This document shows, in pieces, positions 17,974 to 27,013 of a stretch of 64,000 nt of DNA. Location: positions 1-64,000 of the forward strand of contig DWWU01000009.1 of NCBI GenBank assembly GCA_019119555.1. Reading direction: 5' to 3'. Each line of letters begins with the position of its first letter. The first letter of the stretch is position 1. The notes under the pieces are model-generated. The model was not told the origin of the DNA, searched no databases, and was given only the letters and a program-made list of their open reading frames with translations. The DNA is from Candidatus Fusicatenibacter intestinigallinarum (GTDB taxonomy: Bacteria; Bacillota; Clostridia; Lachnospirales; Lachnospiraceae). The position numbers and the translations under genes are program-made.

Positions 17974-18834
17974 TCAAATCACAAGATTCAGTTGTTCAAT
18001 CTTCTCCCTCCAGGATGCGATTCCGTCGGATGCATAAATTCTTGTCACTTCCATGCTGCTGTGTCCCAGAATATCTGCCAGCAAAACCAGATTTTTTGTA
18101 AGATGAAAAAAGTTTCTTCCAAACAGATGCCGCAGATTGTGGGGAAAAACCGTCTCTTTTGGAATTTCCGCCCGCTCCGACAATCGCTTCATCTCCCTCC
18201 AGATATTGGAGCGGTCCACCGCCTTTCCGTTTCTTGTGATAAAAACCATTCCTGACTGAAGCTTCTGATCCCGGATATACTGTTTCAGCTTATCACAGAG
18301 CTTCTCCGGCAGAACCACCAGCCGGTATTTCCCCTTGTTCCATACCCGCACGATCCCGCTGTCGACGTTTTCCACAGTAAAAAACTTCAGTTCACTGACC
18401 CGGATTCCTGTGGAACACATGGTCTCCATCATCAGGGCAAGCCTCTCCTTTCCCTCGCTGCGGGCAGCGGCAATCAGCCGGAAGTATTCTTCCCGGTTCA
18501 GCTCTTTTGGCACCTCCTCATATATTTTTCTCTGGGTCTTTACCCTGCGGAGCTTCCACCGCTCCAGGCCGACGCAGACCAGATACTGATTCAGCGCCAC
18601 CAGCATGGAATTTACACTGCTCAGCGCATAATGCTCGATCAGCCAGTTTTTGTACTGCAGCAGCTGCTCCTTTGTGATCTCCTCCGCAAATTCCCCGTCG
18701 GCAGATTCCTGATGGCTGCTCATATACCGGAAAAAGGTTTTTACATCCGTTTTATACTTCTGGATTGTCGCGGGCGCATTTTCTCTCTCGATCAGATATC
18801 CCTCAAAAAGTTTCATAGTTTCTTTTCTTTCCAT
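17974..18834 (-). CDS. Tyrosine recombinase/site-specific integrase
   Basis: STGIRVSELKFFTVENV, HNLRHLFGRNFF, LLADILGHSSMEVTRIYA: R-H-R-H-Y catalytic residues. Confidence 0.92.
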   Translation of the reverse strand: MERKETMKLFEGYLIERENAPATIQKYKTDVKTFFRYMSSHQESADGEFAEEITKEQLLQYKNWLIEHYALSSVNSMLVALNQYLVCVGLERWKLRRVKTQRKIYEEVPKELNREEYFRLIAAARSEGKERLALMMETMCSTGIRVSELKFFTVENVDSGIVRVWNKGKYRLVVLPEKLCDKLKQYIRDQKLQSGMVFITRNGKAVDRSNIWREMKRLSERAEIPKETVFPHNLRHLFGRNFFHLTKNLVLLADILGHSSMEVTRIYASDGIASWREKIEQLNLVI

Positions 18835-19080
18835 AATTCTGTACCTCCGTTATTAACATTGCACCACCGGATCCTTTCCGCCGTCCGCAGCCATTCCGGC
18901 CGCAGAACACGCTCGTTTACCCGCCGGACAGCTCCTGTACCGGCGATTCGACAGCTGCTTTCTATATCATTCCCTTCTGATACGGGAAAATTCCATGGTT
19001 ACCAAATTTCAGTTGCCATTCAGCCTGTATGCTGTCTCATTCATTTTCAGCAGAATGACGCAGAATGAATTTTCAGTCTG

Positions 19081-19154
19081 CGGGCATCCGGCCCATCGCG
19101 AAGCGATTGTTTCATGGACGGACGCCGTAACCGTTCCGCTGGCTGAACGGTTAC
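19081..19154 (-). repeat. MITE-like palindromic element copy A (partial)
   Basis: Minus-strand GTAACCGTTCAGCCAGCGGAACGGTTACGGC...ATCGCTTCGCGATGGGCCGGATGCCCG. Confidence 0.8.
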
Positions 19155-19286
19155 AGATTTCGTTTCTCTATTCTACCATAACTGATTCTCTCAGAGTGAG
19201 TCTGGTAACAAATTGACACAAAATTCGTGTGAAAACGATACTAGCATCCGGCTGCACTGCTGCGCTTTCTCTCAGAAAAACGAAAA

Positions 19287-19317
19287 ACTCATCAGATGGG
19301 CGTTCCATCTGATGAGT
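19287..19317 (-). terminator. Intrinsic terminator
   Basis: ACTCATCAGATGG-aacgc-CCATCTGATGAGT then TTTTTCGTTTTTC on minus strand. Confidence 0.75.
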
Positions 19318-19331
19318 CTCAGACATTTTTT

Positions 19332-19464
19332 GTAACAGTTCAGCCAGCTGAACTGTTACGGCATCCGGCCATTGAAAATCGCTTCGCGATGGGCCGGATA
19401 CCCGCAGGCTCTGCGTTTTCATACGGTCTGTGCAGTAAATGCACAGACCTGGCTGAACTGTAAC
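19332..19464 (+). repeat. MITE-like palindromic element copy B (apparently full length, 133 bp)
   Basis: Starts GTAACAGTTCAGCC and ends GGCTGAACTGTAAC (14-bp TIR) with three internal hairpins. Confidence 0.85.
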
Positions 19465-19485
19465 CAATTTTTTCTGTTCCTGTTC

Positions 19486-19950
19486 TCAACTTCTTTTCTG
19501 CCTTCGCAGCCTGCTGAAAAGGCTGTAACACCTGGTCAGGACCGGGCGCACAGGGCGGAAAACCGTCCACACGTGAGCGAAAAATTCCCACCAGAAATCT
19601 CCGGGCTGAATTTTTCTGCCCTTTCTTCTGACACAGTAAATCAGGCCGAAGATCTGATCCCTGCGAATCGGTCCTTCCACCTGCGTCTGCCCGTCGCCCA
19701 CAAGGTAGTATCCGTCTTCCTTCACCCGGCAGATCCGGTGCATGACATACTGCCCGGAATCCCGCTGAAAGAAAACAATATCCCCCTTTTTCAGTTCCCG
19801 GTCCGGCTTGCGGAAATATACGTAATCCCTGGCGTGAATCAGGAACGGAGACATACTGCTGCCGGAAATCAGCAGAGAGACCTCCTTCCCTTCCTCCGTC
19901 AGCCCGCGGAGCACGTCCAGGTATTCCCTTGTATCCACCACTCTCGTCAT
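19486..19950 (-). CDS. S24/S26 (signal peptidase I-like) family peptidase
   Basis: SGSSMSPFLIHARDYVYF, KKGDIVFFQRDSGQYVMHRI, VGDGQTQVEGPI; paralogue of 975..1427. Confidence 0.8.
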   Translation of the reverse strand: MTRVVDTREYLDVLRGLTEEGKEVSLLISGSSMSPFLIHARDYVYFRKPDRELKKGDIVFFQRDSGQYVMHRICRVKEDGYYLVGDGQTQVEGPIRRDQIFGLIYCVRRKGRKIQPGDFWWEFFAHVWTVFRPVRPVLTRCYSLFSRLRRQKRS

Positions 19951-19979
19951 GGGCGGTATTCCTCCTCATTCAGAATTTC

Positions 19980-20070
19980 GTAACCGTTCCGCCAGCGGAA
20001 CGGTTACGGCATCCGGCCATTGAAAATCGCTTCGCGACGGGGCGGATGCACGCAGGCTCTGCGTTTTCAT
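19980..20070 (+). repeat. MITE-like palindromic element copy C (partial)
   Basis: GTAACCGTTCCGCCAGCGGAACGGTTACGGCATCCGGCCATTGAAAATCGCTTCGCGACGGGGCGGATGC...CTGCGTTTTCA; abuts ABC transporter stop. Confidence 0.85.
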
Positions 20071-21860
20071 CAGAAGTCCATCGCCATCCGGCTGGATTCC
20101 TCCTCGCTCAGTTCCGTCACCTTTGTCTCCATCACCCGGTACACTCTCTGGCAGAGATTCAGAACGCTGGGACGATGGGTGGTGACGATACAGGTTTTGT
20201 TGGGATGCTGGCGGACAATATTCCGCAGCACATTCCGCTCGGTGGTCACATCCAGCGCCGATGTGGCCTCATCCAGCAGCAGCACAGGCGCATCCCGCAG
20301 AACCGCCCGGGCAATCGCGATCCGCTGGGCCTGTCCTTCGGACAATCCCCGTCCCCGCTCGCCCACGTTGCTGTTGATCGTCTCCGGCAGTTTTTCCACG
20401 AAATCCCAGGCGCAGGATACCTTAAGGGCTTCGATGATCTCCTCGTCGGTGGCGTCTTCCTTCACCATCCGCATATTTTCCGCTATGGTTCCGGAGATGA
20501 TGGTATTTCCCTGGGGCACATAGGCAAACAGATGCCTCGTCTCCGCGTTCATCGGAATTTCCCTGCCGTCCGACGCACAGAGAGTGACGCTGCCGTCCTG
20601 GGGCCGCACCAGGCCGAGAATCAGACGGATCATCGTCGTCTTTCCCTCTCCGGACGGACCTACAAGGGCGACAATCTCCCCCGGATTCGCCTCAAAAGCA
20701 GAATCTGTGATGACACGGGTTCCTTCCATGTAAGAAAAGTTTACATCCTTCATCTGCACACGGAAACCGTCCGCCGCATAGGGATCCATCTCGCGGCTCT
20801 CCGGAATATGTACCTCTCTGGGAAGCTGCACCAGCTCACGGATTCTGTGGGCGGACACGGAACTGTTCAGAAACGAAGGAATGATGGAGACAACGTTGCT
20901 GAAAGCCGAAGAAAGACTGCTTCTCTGCTGGAGAAACAGCGTCATGGTTCCGTAGGTGATATCCCCGGTCCACAGGCGGAACAGACAGTAGCCGAACGCG
21001 GCAAACTGTACCAGCGTGCCCATAATCGACATCAGGATATTGGTTTTGATGGAAAACATGTTGTATTTCAGACTGATATTTTTGAACTTTCCCTGCCACC
21101 AGCGCATTTTTTTGCTGTAATGGGGCGCGATTCCGAAAGACTTGATCGTGTCGAAGTTATAGATCGCCTCCACCTCGAAAGTCATCAGATCGCTGCTCAT
21201 CTCCCGGACCTTCTTGCTGTAATCCCTCTGCTTTTTGATCATAAACCGGGACATGAGAAGCATAAACGGCGCGCTTGCCAGGGCGATCACCGCCATGATC
21301 CAGTCGTAATGGAGAATCACGAAGAAAGTCGCGATAAAATTGTAGATGGCGATGATGATGGTCGGAAGCCAGCTGATGGCATTGCCGCTGACGGTTCCGA
21401 TATCGCCGTTGAACCGGTTCAGGATATCTCCGTTGGAATACTTATTCAGCGCCAGCCAGTCGGCGTCCACAATCTTGTCGAAGATATCCGCCTGGATATC
21501 GTTGTTGATATCAATACTGAGCTTTGTGGAGATTCTGCTGATAATACTCCCGAAAGTCAGGCTGAAAGCCGTGCTTCCCACCATCACCGCAATCACGACC
21601 CAGAGCCTGCTGGTTTCAAAGCCTGTGATGATATCGATCAGATACTTGCTGGCAACGCTGCTCACCAGTCCCATGGAGGTGCTGAATATTCCAAGAATAA
21701 TATAGAAGACAATCGCCCCCTTGTAGCGGGCGCTGTAACTGAAAATCCACTTCCAGTCGTCAATAATCTCCCCGAAGGTTCCGTCTTTCCATCGGGAGAC
21801 CAGAATGTCCAGCGACTCAAAGGCCGGATTTTTATTTTCCATTTTGTTCTCTTCGTCCAT
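20070..21860 (-). CDS. ABC transporter, fused permease/ATP-binding (exporter)
   Basis: TMD plus VGPSGEGKTTMIRLILGL, LSEGQAQRIAIARAVLRDAPVLLLDEATSALD; no C39 peptidase domain seen. Confidence 0.92.
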   Translation of the reverse strand: MDEENKMENKNPAFESLDILVSRWKDGTFGEIIDDWKWIFSYSARYKGAIVFYIILGIFSTSMGLVSSVASKYLIDIITGFETSRLWVVIAVMVGSTAFSLTFGSIISRISTKLSIDINNDIQADIFDKIVDADWLALNKYSNGDILNRFNGDIGTVSGNAISWLPTIIIAIYNFIATFFVILHYDWIMAVIALASAPFMLLMSRFMIKKQRDYSKKVREMSSDLMTFEVEAIYNFDTIKSFGIAPHYSKKMRWWQGKFKNISLKYNMFSIKTNILMSIMGTLVQFAAFGYCLFRLWTGDITYGTMTLFLQQRSSLSSAFSNVVSIIPSFLNSSVSAHRIRELVQLPREVHIPESREMDPYAADGFRVQMKDVNFSYMEGTRVITDSAFEANPGEIVALVGPSGEGKTTMIRLILGLVRPQDGSVTLCASDGREIPMNAETRHLFAYVPQGNTIISGTIAENMRMVKEDATDEEIIEALKVSCAWDFVEKLPETINSNVGERGRGLSEGQAQRIAIARAVLRDAPVLLLDEATSALDVTTERNVLRNIVRQHPNKTCIVTTHRPSVLNLCQRVYRVMETKVTELSEEESSRMAMDF

Positions 21861-21893
21861 GCGATTCCTCCTGTTTGGTATCTTTCTTTTTCT

Positions 21894-22880
21894 TCATTCC
21901 TCCTGCAGCGCATTCTCCAGACATTTTACCGCTTCCCCGGAAATGGTGCATCCCAGGTGATAGACCGGGAGCTCCGCCAGCAGCTTTTCCATCAGGTCCA
22001 TCGCCCGGATATGGTCTTCCATATTCCAGCGGTTGATGGTGATCTGGCTGTACAGAAGGGGAAAGGCCTGTCCCGGCGTCAGACGCTCCGCCCGGTTTTC
22101 CTTTGCCTGGCTCAGCATGACGATCGCCCGGATCGGATGCGCTTCATTGTTGCACACTTCAGAGGTTCCGCAGACCGGCCAGCCCTGGGCGTGCCAGCGG
22201 CCGTCAATTTTTCCCAGCAGCGCCCGGTCTCCGTTGACCGTCCGGCTGCCCCGGTATTTCTCCCAGAGATTCGCCTGGGTCGTTTTTCCCGTCTCCGAGG
22301 GCGCGGAGAACAGAATCGCCTCGCCGTGGTCCAGCACATAGGCGCAGTGAAGCACCAGACTGTCCCTGCGGATCATGCGGCGTTCCAGCGCCAGAAGGGA
22401 AGTGAACACCGGGTCAATATGAAGCCCTTCGATCCTGTCCCTGGCGAGAACCACCTCCGCCCGGTCCGGTCCGGTCTCCCGGTAGCAGGCGTAATAGCCC
22501 TCGGTACCCTTCACGCCGATCAGGCGGCTTTCCAGCGCAGGATGGCCGCCGGCGCTGTGCTCCGGTGCTCCCTCAGTTCCGCCTCTCGACGCTTCCGCCG
22601 CACTGTCTTCTGTGATTCCGGCTGTTTCCTGGAACACCACGAGATCCGGCCGGCGGGCGATGACCTTTCCGGTCGGCTGGGGGAGGACGTCGGAGACGCG
22701 GATTTCGTAGGTGTATTCCGGTTGAGGGACGGAAATGTCGTCTTCGCCATATGTTTCCCCGGCGTGTATGAAATCAGAATGTCCCGATTGGGCGAACAGA
22801 AGAAAATATTCCGGTACAGGAATATCTTCCGCACAGATCAGTCGAAAGCAAAAAGAGCCTATCTGAAAAAGCTTGTCCAT
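21894..22880 (-). CDS. HPr kinase/HprK-like ATP-binding protein (RiPP-associated kinase type)
   Basis: Walker A FSAPSETGKTTQANLWEKY, TVNGDRALLGKIDGRWHAQGWPVCGTSEVCNN; likely start MDKLFQIGSFCFRLICAED. Confidence 0.75.
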   Translation of the reverse strand: MDKLFQIGSFCFRLICAEDIPVPEYFLLFAQSGHSDFIHAGETYGEDDISVPQPEYTYEIRVSDVLPQPTGKVIARRPDLVVFQETAGITEDSAAEASRGGTEGAPEHSAGGHPALESRLIGVKGTEGYYACYRETGPDRAEVVLARDRIEGLHIDPVFTSLLALERRMIRRDSLVLHCAYVLDHGEAILFSAPSETGKTTQANLWEKYRGSRTVNGDRALLGKIDGRWHAQGWPVCGTSEVCNNEAHPIRAIVMLSQAKENRAERLTPGQAFPLLYSQITINRWNMEDHIRAMDLMEKLLAELPVYHLGCTISGEAVKCLENALQEE

Positions 22881-22917
22881 GATATTCTGCCTCCATATGT
22901 ACTGTAATACAGAAAAA

Positions 22918-22942
22918 CGGCCGGCACACGGTTTGCCGACCG
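22918..22942 (-). terminator. Intrinsic terminator/attenuator between precursor-like gene and HprK-like gene
   Basis: CGGTCGGCA-aaccgtg-TGCCGGCCG then TTTTT on minus strand. Confidence 0.65.
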
Positions 22943-22967
22943 CAAAACTGAAAGTTTTCAAATAGAA

Positions 22968-23408
22968 TCATGAATGATTCGGACGGTTTGCATCGTCCAG
23001 GACCGCATAGCCATAATGACTGTAATGTCCCGTACCGTTTACGTCTTCGGAAGTCCATACAGCATACTGTCTGCCGTTTCCTGCGTCAGCGCCAAGCGTA
23101 ATATTTCCGACAGCGGACGCTTTATGATACTCGTAATAAGTATTTGTCGCAGTATTCAGACTGGATCCGTTGGCGCAGGGCGCTCCGTGAAGCTGACCGT
23201 CTAACGGTGTAGATAATCCCCGCCAGATTGTCGTGTTATCGCATGCCTCCCTGCCATGTGAACCTCTGCGATCATGCCAAGTGTTTCCTGTAAAATGGTC
23301 GCCATTCCCGGACACCAGACAATACAACGAATAACAGGCCGCGACATACTCATTCGGAGCAAATCTCTGAACCGTTGTCGCCGGTTAACTCCATACTTTT
23401 TTCATCAT
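22968..23408 (-). pseudogene. RiPP precursor-like gene with in-frame TAA near the N-terminus
   Basis: MMKKVWS*PATTVQRFAPNEYVAACYSLYCLVSG...DDANRPNHS*; TAA at 23387..23385 is in frame with the rest; homologous to 25161..25589. Confidence 0.65.
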
Positions 23409-23787
23409 TTTCTTCCTCCCTCAGCAAATTATATTTCAAGTAATCTTTTACAAACTGGTAGATGCCCTGTTCCATAACGCCGTCAGGATCCGCATACTCT
23501 TCCTTTGCCAAAGCAACCGCTTCACTCACCGTCCTGGGTGTCTGAAACAGTTTCCAGAGGAAACTGCAGGTTTCGTTCAATGAGATTACACTGTTTTCAA
23601 ATACTCCTGCTTCGCCCACCGGAATCAACACAGCTTCCCCTGCGATCTCGCGAAGCATGAAATCAGGATTCGCCATAAACCGTACAGAATCTGCAACATT
23701 TTCCTTCCGGTTCAGAGAACTTTCTGTTTCGTTCTTTGAGGTTTCCCCGGATGTCTGATAAATTTTCTTCAACATACTCCTCCTCAT
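23350..23787 (-). CDS. PqqD family protein
   Basis: FMLREIAGEAVLIPVGEAGVFENSVISLNETCSFLWKLF; C-terminal end overlaps start of downstream precursor-like gene. Confidence 0.72.
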   Translation of the reverse strand: MRRSMLKKIYQTSGETSKNETESSLNRKENVADSVRFMANPDFMLREIAGEAVLIPVGEAGVFENSVISLNETCSFLWKLFQTPRTVSEAVALAKEEYADPDGVMEQGIYQFVKDYLKYNLLREEENDEKSMELTGDNGSEICSE

Positions 23788-23805
23788 TGGTCTGCCTCAT
23801 TGTAT

Positions 23806-23939
23806 GTAACAGTTCAACACGCTGAACTGTTACGGCATCCGCCCATTGAAAAATCGCTTCACGATGGACCGGATGCCCACAGGCTCTGTATTTTTATTCA
23901 ATCTGTACAGTAAATGCACAGGCCTGACCGAACTGTAAC
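23806..23939 (+). repeat. MITE-like palindromic element copy D (near full length, diverged)
   Basis: GTAACAGTTCAACACGCTGAACTGTTACGGCATCCGCCC...CTGTACAGTAAATGCACAGGCCTGACCGAACTGTAAC. Confidence 0.85.
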
Positions 23940-23989
23940 GTCTCTTTACAGAAAATATCCTTTCGGAAAATATGTATGACATATCTGAT

Positions 23990-25093
23990 TTACTGAGACT
24001 CCCTTGTGTCCTGAAGCAATTTCAGGTATGTATGCGTATATCTGCACAGGTATTCAGGAACCTTATCATACTCTCCGGTTTCCAGCTTTGCACTTGCCAC
24101 GCATACTCTGCAGATCGGCCGCAGTCTGCACTCTATGCACTGCGGCGCAAGACGGAATTTTTTGGATTCCTCCGCAATGACCTTCCAGGATGCTTCAAAT
24201 CCCATTTCAAAAACCGGAACAGAGGGTTCAGAAAGCGTAATACATGGCCGCATCTGTCCCTGCCAGTTTATGGCAAAAGAACAATTTCCCGCCATACAGG
24301 AAATACCCGCCGGATATTCCGCCTCTGTATTTTCAACGCGTTGCAGCATCTGAGCAACACAAAACTGAAAATCTTCCGGTGAAAGTTCTCCCCTCAGTCT
24401 GCCCATCTCAGCCGCCGCTGCATCTTCCGGCAATAATCTGGCTTGCTTTTCCAGAGGAAGCAGCCTGTCTCTGGTTCCCGGAAGCATATAAGTGTCCAAA
24501 TGAACCGGAGAGTCAAACGCTTTCCCCACCGCAAAAAGCGCTTCCATATCCTCAAAATTGTCTTTTGTGATACTGCCGTTAATTTTCACATCAACACCTT
24601 TGTCATGGAGCAGACGAATCGCCTTTCTCGTTTTTTCATATCCTCCCGGATAATGGCACAGCGACTCATACGTCTCTTCCTTTGCCCCATACAGAGTAAT
24701 ATTCATCCGGCGTGGTTTATGTTTTCCGAAAAAGTCAGCCCACTCTTCGTCCAGAAGTGTCCCGTTGGTATTGACGGTAAGGATCATCCCCATGTTTCTG
24801 AGCGCAAGATACAGTCTGCGAAACTCCGGAAATAACAGCGGCTCCCCGCCTGTAAGCATCAGCATCAGCACTCCGGCTTCCTGCATCTCCTCCCCCAGAC
24901 GGATCCACTCATCCGCAGTCCGCAGACTTCCCTGCGCCTCCATCTCAGAACGGCCGAGACGGACGTAGCACATTTCACAGCTCATATTGCAGAGCGGAAG
25001 AAGCTCCAGTGTTCCGTTGATCGGCCGCTGCATCATGGACGCACGCTGAATCATCATTTTTTCGACAGTATTTTCATAAATCGGAGATTCCAT
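23990..25093 (-). CDS. Radical SAM/SPASM peptide maturase-like protein
   Basis: CNMSCEMCYVR (CX3CX2C), LMLTGGEPLLFPEF, C-terminal SPASM CIECRLRPICRVC. Confidence 0.92.
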   Translation of the reverse strand: MESPIYENTVEKMMIQRASMMQRPINGTLELLPLCNMSCEMCYVRLGRSEMEAQGSLRTADEWIRLGEEMQEAGVLMLMLTGGEPLLFPEFRRLYLALRNMGMILTVNTNGTLLDEEWADFFGKHKPRRMNITLYGAKEETYESLCHYPGGYEKTRKAIRLLHDKGVDVKINGSITKDNFEDMEALFAVGKAFDSPVHLDTYMLPGTRDRLLPLEKQARLLPEDAAAAEMGRLRGELSPEDFQFCVAQMLQRVENTEAEYPAGISCMAGNCSFAINWQGQMRPCITLSEPSVPVFEMGFEASWKVIAEESKKFRLAPQCIECRLRPICRVCVASAKLETGEYDKVPEYLCRYTHTYLKLLQDTRESQ

Positions 25094-25160
25094 AACGCTC
25101 TCCTATGCTGAAAAAGGTCAAGTTGCTTTTTTTATATGTAGTTGCAGGATGAGCGTGAAC

Positions 25161-25589
25161 TCAGGAACGGTTCGGATGGCCGGGAACTGTGTTTGATACC
25201 CGTCCCTGATAATGCCATGTTCTGTTCCCGGATGTAGTTGTCCAGTAAATGTAATCATCCGCCCGCACCGTACTGATATCACGCGGAGTCGTATAACTAT
25301 CATCTGTATAAACTGTACATGACAAATTGCCTAATCCATTTGTGTTAATTTCTGTCATGGACTCAGCTACGTTATTATTATCACTGTCAACAAGCCACTG
25401 ATGCGAGGTCTGACCACAATAATCATCATCATGAGTTACTCCTGCCTTTACAGGATCACTGTAAAAACAATATTCAGTCTGATTGGCTTGACCAGTTAAA
25501 CACTTCACACCCCAACACACCGCCACATACTCATTCGGCTCAAAGCTCTGGACTACTGTTCTTGGTGTACTCCACATCTTCTTCATCAT
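25161..25589 (-). CDS. Putative RiPP precursor-like peptide (142 aa)
   Basis: MMKKMWSTPRTVVQSFEPNEYVAVCWGVKCLTG...GHPNRS*; directly upstream of radical SAM/PqqD genes, Cys-rich, C-terminal Ser. Confidence 0.6.
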   Translation of the reverse strand: MMKKMWSTPRTVVQSFEPNEYVAVCWGVKCLTGQANQTEYCFYSDPVKAGVTHDDDYCGQTSHQWLVDSDNNNVAESMTEINTNGLGNLSCTVYTDDSYTTPRDISTVRADDYIYWTTTSGNRTWHYQGRVSNTVPGHPNRS

Positions 25590-25756
25590 CTTATACCTCC
25601 ATAATTTATTTCTCAGAGTTACCTTAAAAATTATTGCTCCATAATAACTGTCTAATCTTTCCCAAAGGGGATGCCAATCATCTTTTCATACATTTGTTCC
25701 ATCACAGCATCTATTCGACGGCTTGACAGCATTCCCAGACTGCCGTCAGAGGTCAA

Positions 25757-27013
25757 TCACTGAATGATCTTGTACTGTTTCAGCAGTTCTACCCTCTTAC
25801 TTCCGATCTCAATGCTCTCCCGAACATCGTCTCCTTCGGTTCCGCGCGTCTCTTTCACATACTTTCCGATTCTGGACATCCATGCCACAGGCAGAAGAAA
25901 CGGATATTTCTTTACATATGGATACGTCCGTTCCATGTACTTCCTGTCCGGAAAAGCCGAGTGAAGCAGCGACGCATTGGCTTTCTTTCCCTTCTTGTCC
26001 TCGCTCACCGCCTGCAGCGTGATGTTGCTGCTGTGCTTCCGGCTCATGTTCGAATCACCGAACACTCCGCCATCCAGCAGATCTTCAAGGAGAGCGTCTC
26101 CGTTGGCATTCTCTCTCTGCCAGAGTTCCGGATAACAGGCCTTTTTTCTGTCGAAGTTCAGCGTCTTCTCACCGATATCAAAGAGAGCTGCCGCAAAGTT
26201 CTCCGCATGGACCTGCGCACAGGACCGGTACAGATACTCCCAGTCAATCTCGGAACCATATGTATTGGCATACAGCACAATGTCGCAGACCTGACGGATT
26301 CCGAAACCGCTGTGAAGGAAATGCTTGAACGCGTGAAAGATCAGATACAGCAGATGGTCGGTATGTCCCATGGTATAAACCTGGACGCCCTGCACCTCCG
26401 TCTGAATCTTTCGTCGGAAAACATCCTGAAAAAACTGATTGAAATCTCCATAGGCTGCTGAATGAGAAGGAAAGAGTTCCTTGTGAAGTTCAATATGAAG
26501 CGCCCCTCCTGTTTTCAGGTAGGGAACTTCCCCCTCTTTCTCCACCTCTTTTTCCGGTTCCAGATATTCCATTCCATTCTCGCGGAACACGCGATCACAG
26601 GCCTGAAACTGTCCCCAGGGAATCAGTACATCCTCATCCCCGGAAATTCTGTAATCCGGATTTCTGTACAGCTTTCTGCAAATCATCCCCTTTACGACCA
26701 CAGGAGTCAGATTTTCTTCCAGCAGCTTCTGATAGAGATTCAGGAACTCCACTGTTTTTCTCTCCTGCAGCATCACCTGCCGGATCACCTGTTGGCGGAT
26801 ATAATCCTTCTGGTTCTCCGGCAATGAACGAAAGGCCGGACATGTGTAGACTGTCTCAAATACCATAGGAAGAACCTGATGCTGCGCCGCCATGCGGAAC
26901 AGTTCCATCCATTCCTCCGCGGAGATCTCTGTGTCCCACTCTGCCTTTTTTCCTTCCGGAAAGCATCGTAAAGCCTCCAGTAACCTGTCACCTACCTTGT
27001 CTTTCATCTGCAT
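25757..27013 (-). CDS. Nucleotidyltransferase family protein (NTP_transf_5-like)
   Basis: VVKGMICRKLYRNPDYRISGDEDVLIP, LHIELHKELFP, LIFHAFKHFLHSGFGIRQVCDI. Confidence 0.8.
   Translation of the reverse strand: MQMKDKVGDRLLEALRCFPEGKKAEWDTEISAEEWMELFRMAAQHQVLPMVFETVYTCPAFRSLPENQKDYIRQQVIRQVMLQERKTVEFLNLYQKLLEENLTPVVVKGMICRKLYRNPDYRISGDEDVLIPWGQFQACDRVFRENGMEYLEPEKEVEKEGEVPYLKTGGALHIELHKELFPSHSAAYGDFNQFFQDVFRRKIQTEVQGVQVYTMGHTDHLLYLIFHAFKHFLHSGFGIRQVCDIVLYANTYGSEIDWEYLYRSCAQVHAENFAAALFDIGEKTLNFDRKKACYPELWQRENANGDALLEDLLDGGVFGDSNMSRKHSSNITLQAVSEDKKGKKANASLLHSAFPDRKYMERTYPYVKKYPFLLPVAWMSRIGKYVKETRGTEGDDVRESIEIGSKRVELLKQYKIIQ

Noticed and set aside
19287-19317. Second inverton-type repeat near the recombinase
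   Set aside because: 13-bp arms with a 5-nt loop and T-tract; an intrinsic terminator, not a recombination site pair
19929-22907. 992-aa plus-strand ORF
   Set aside because: Antisense shadow of the ABC transporter, HprK-like and S24/S26 genes; His/Arg/Gln-rich composition with no recognisable domain
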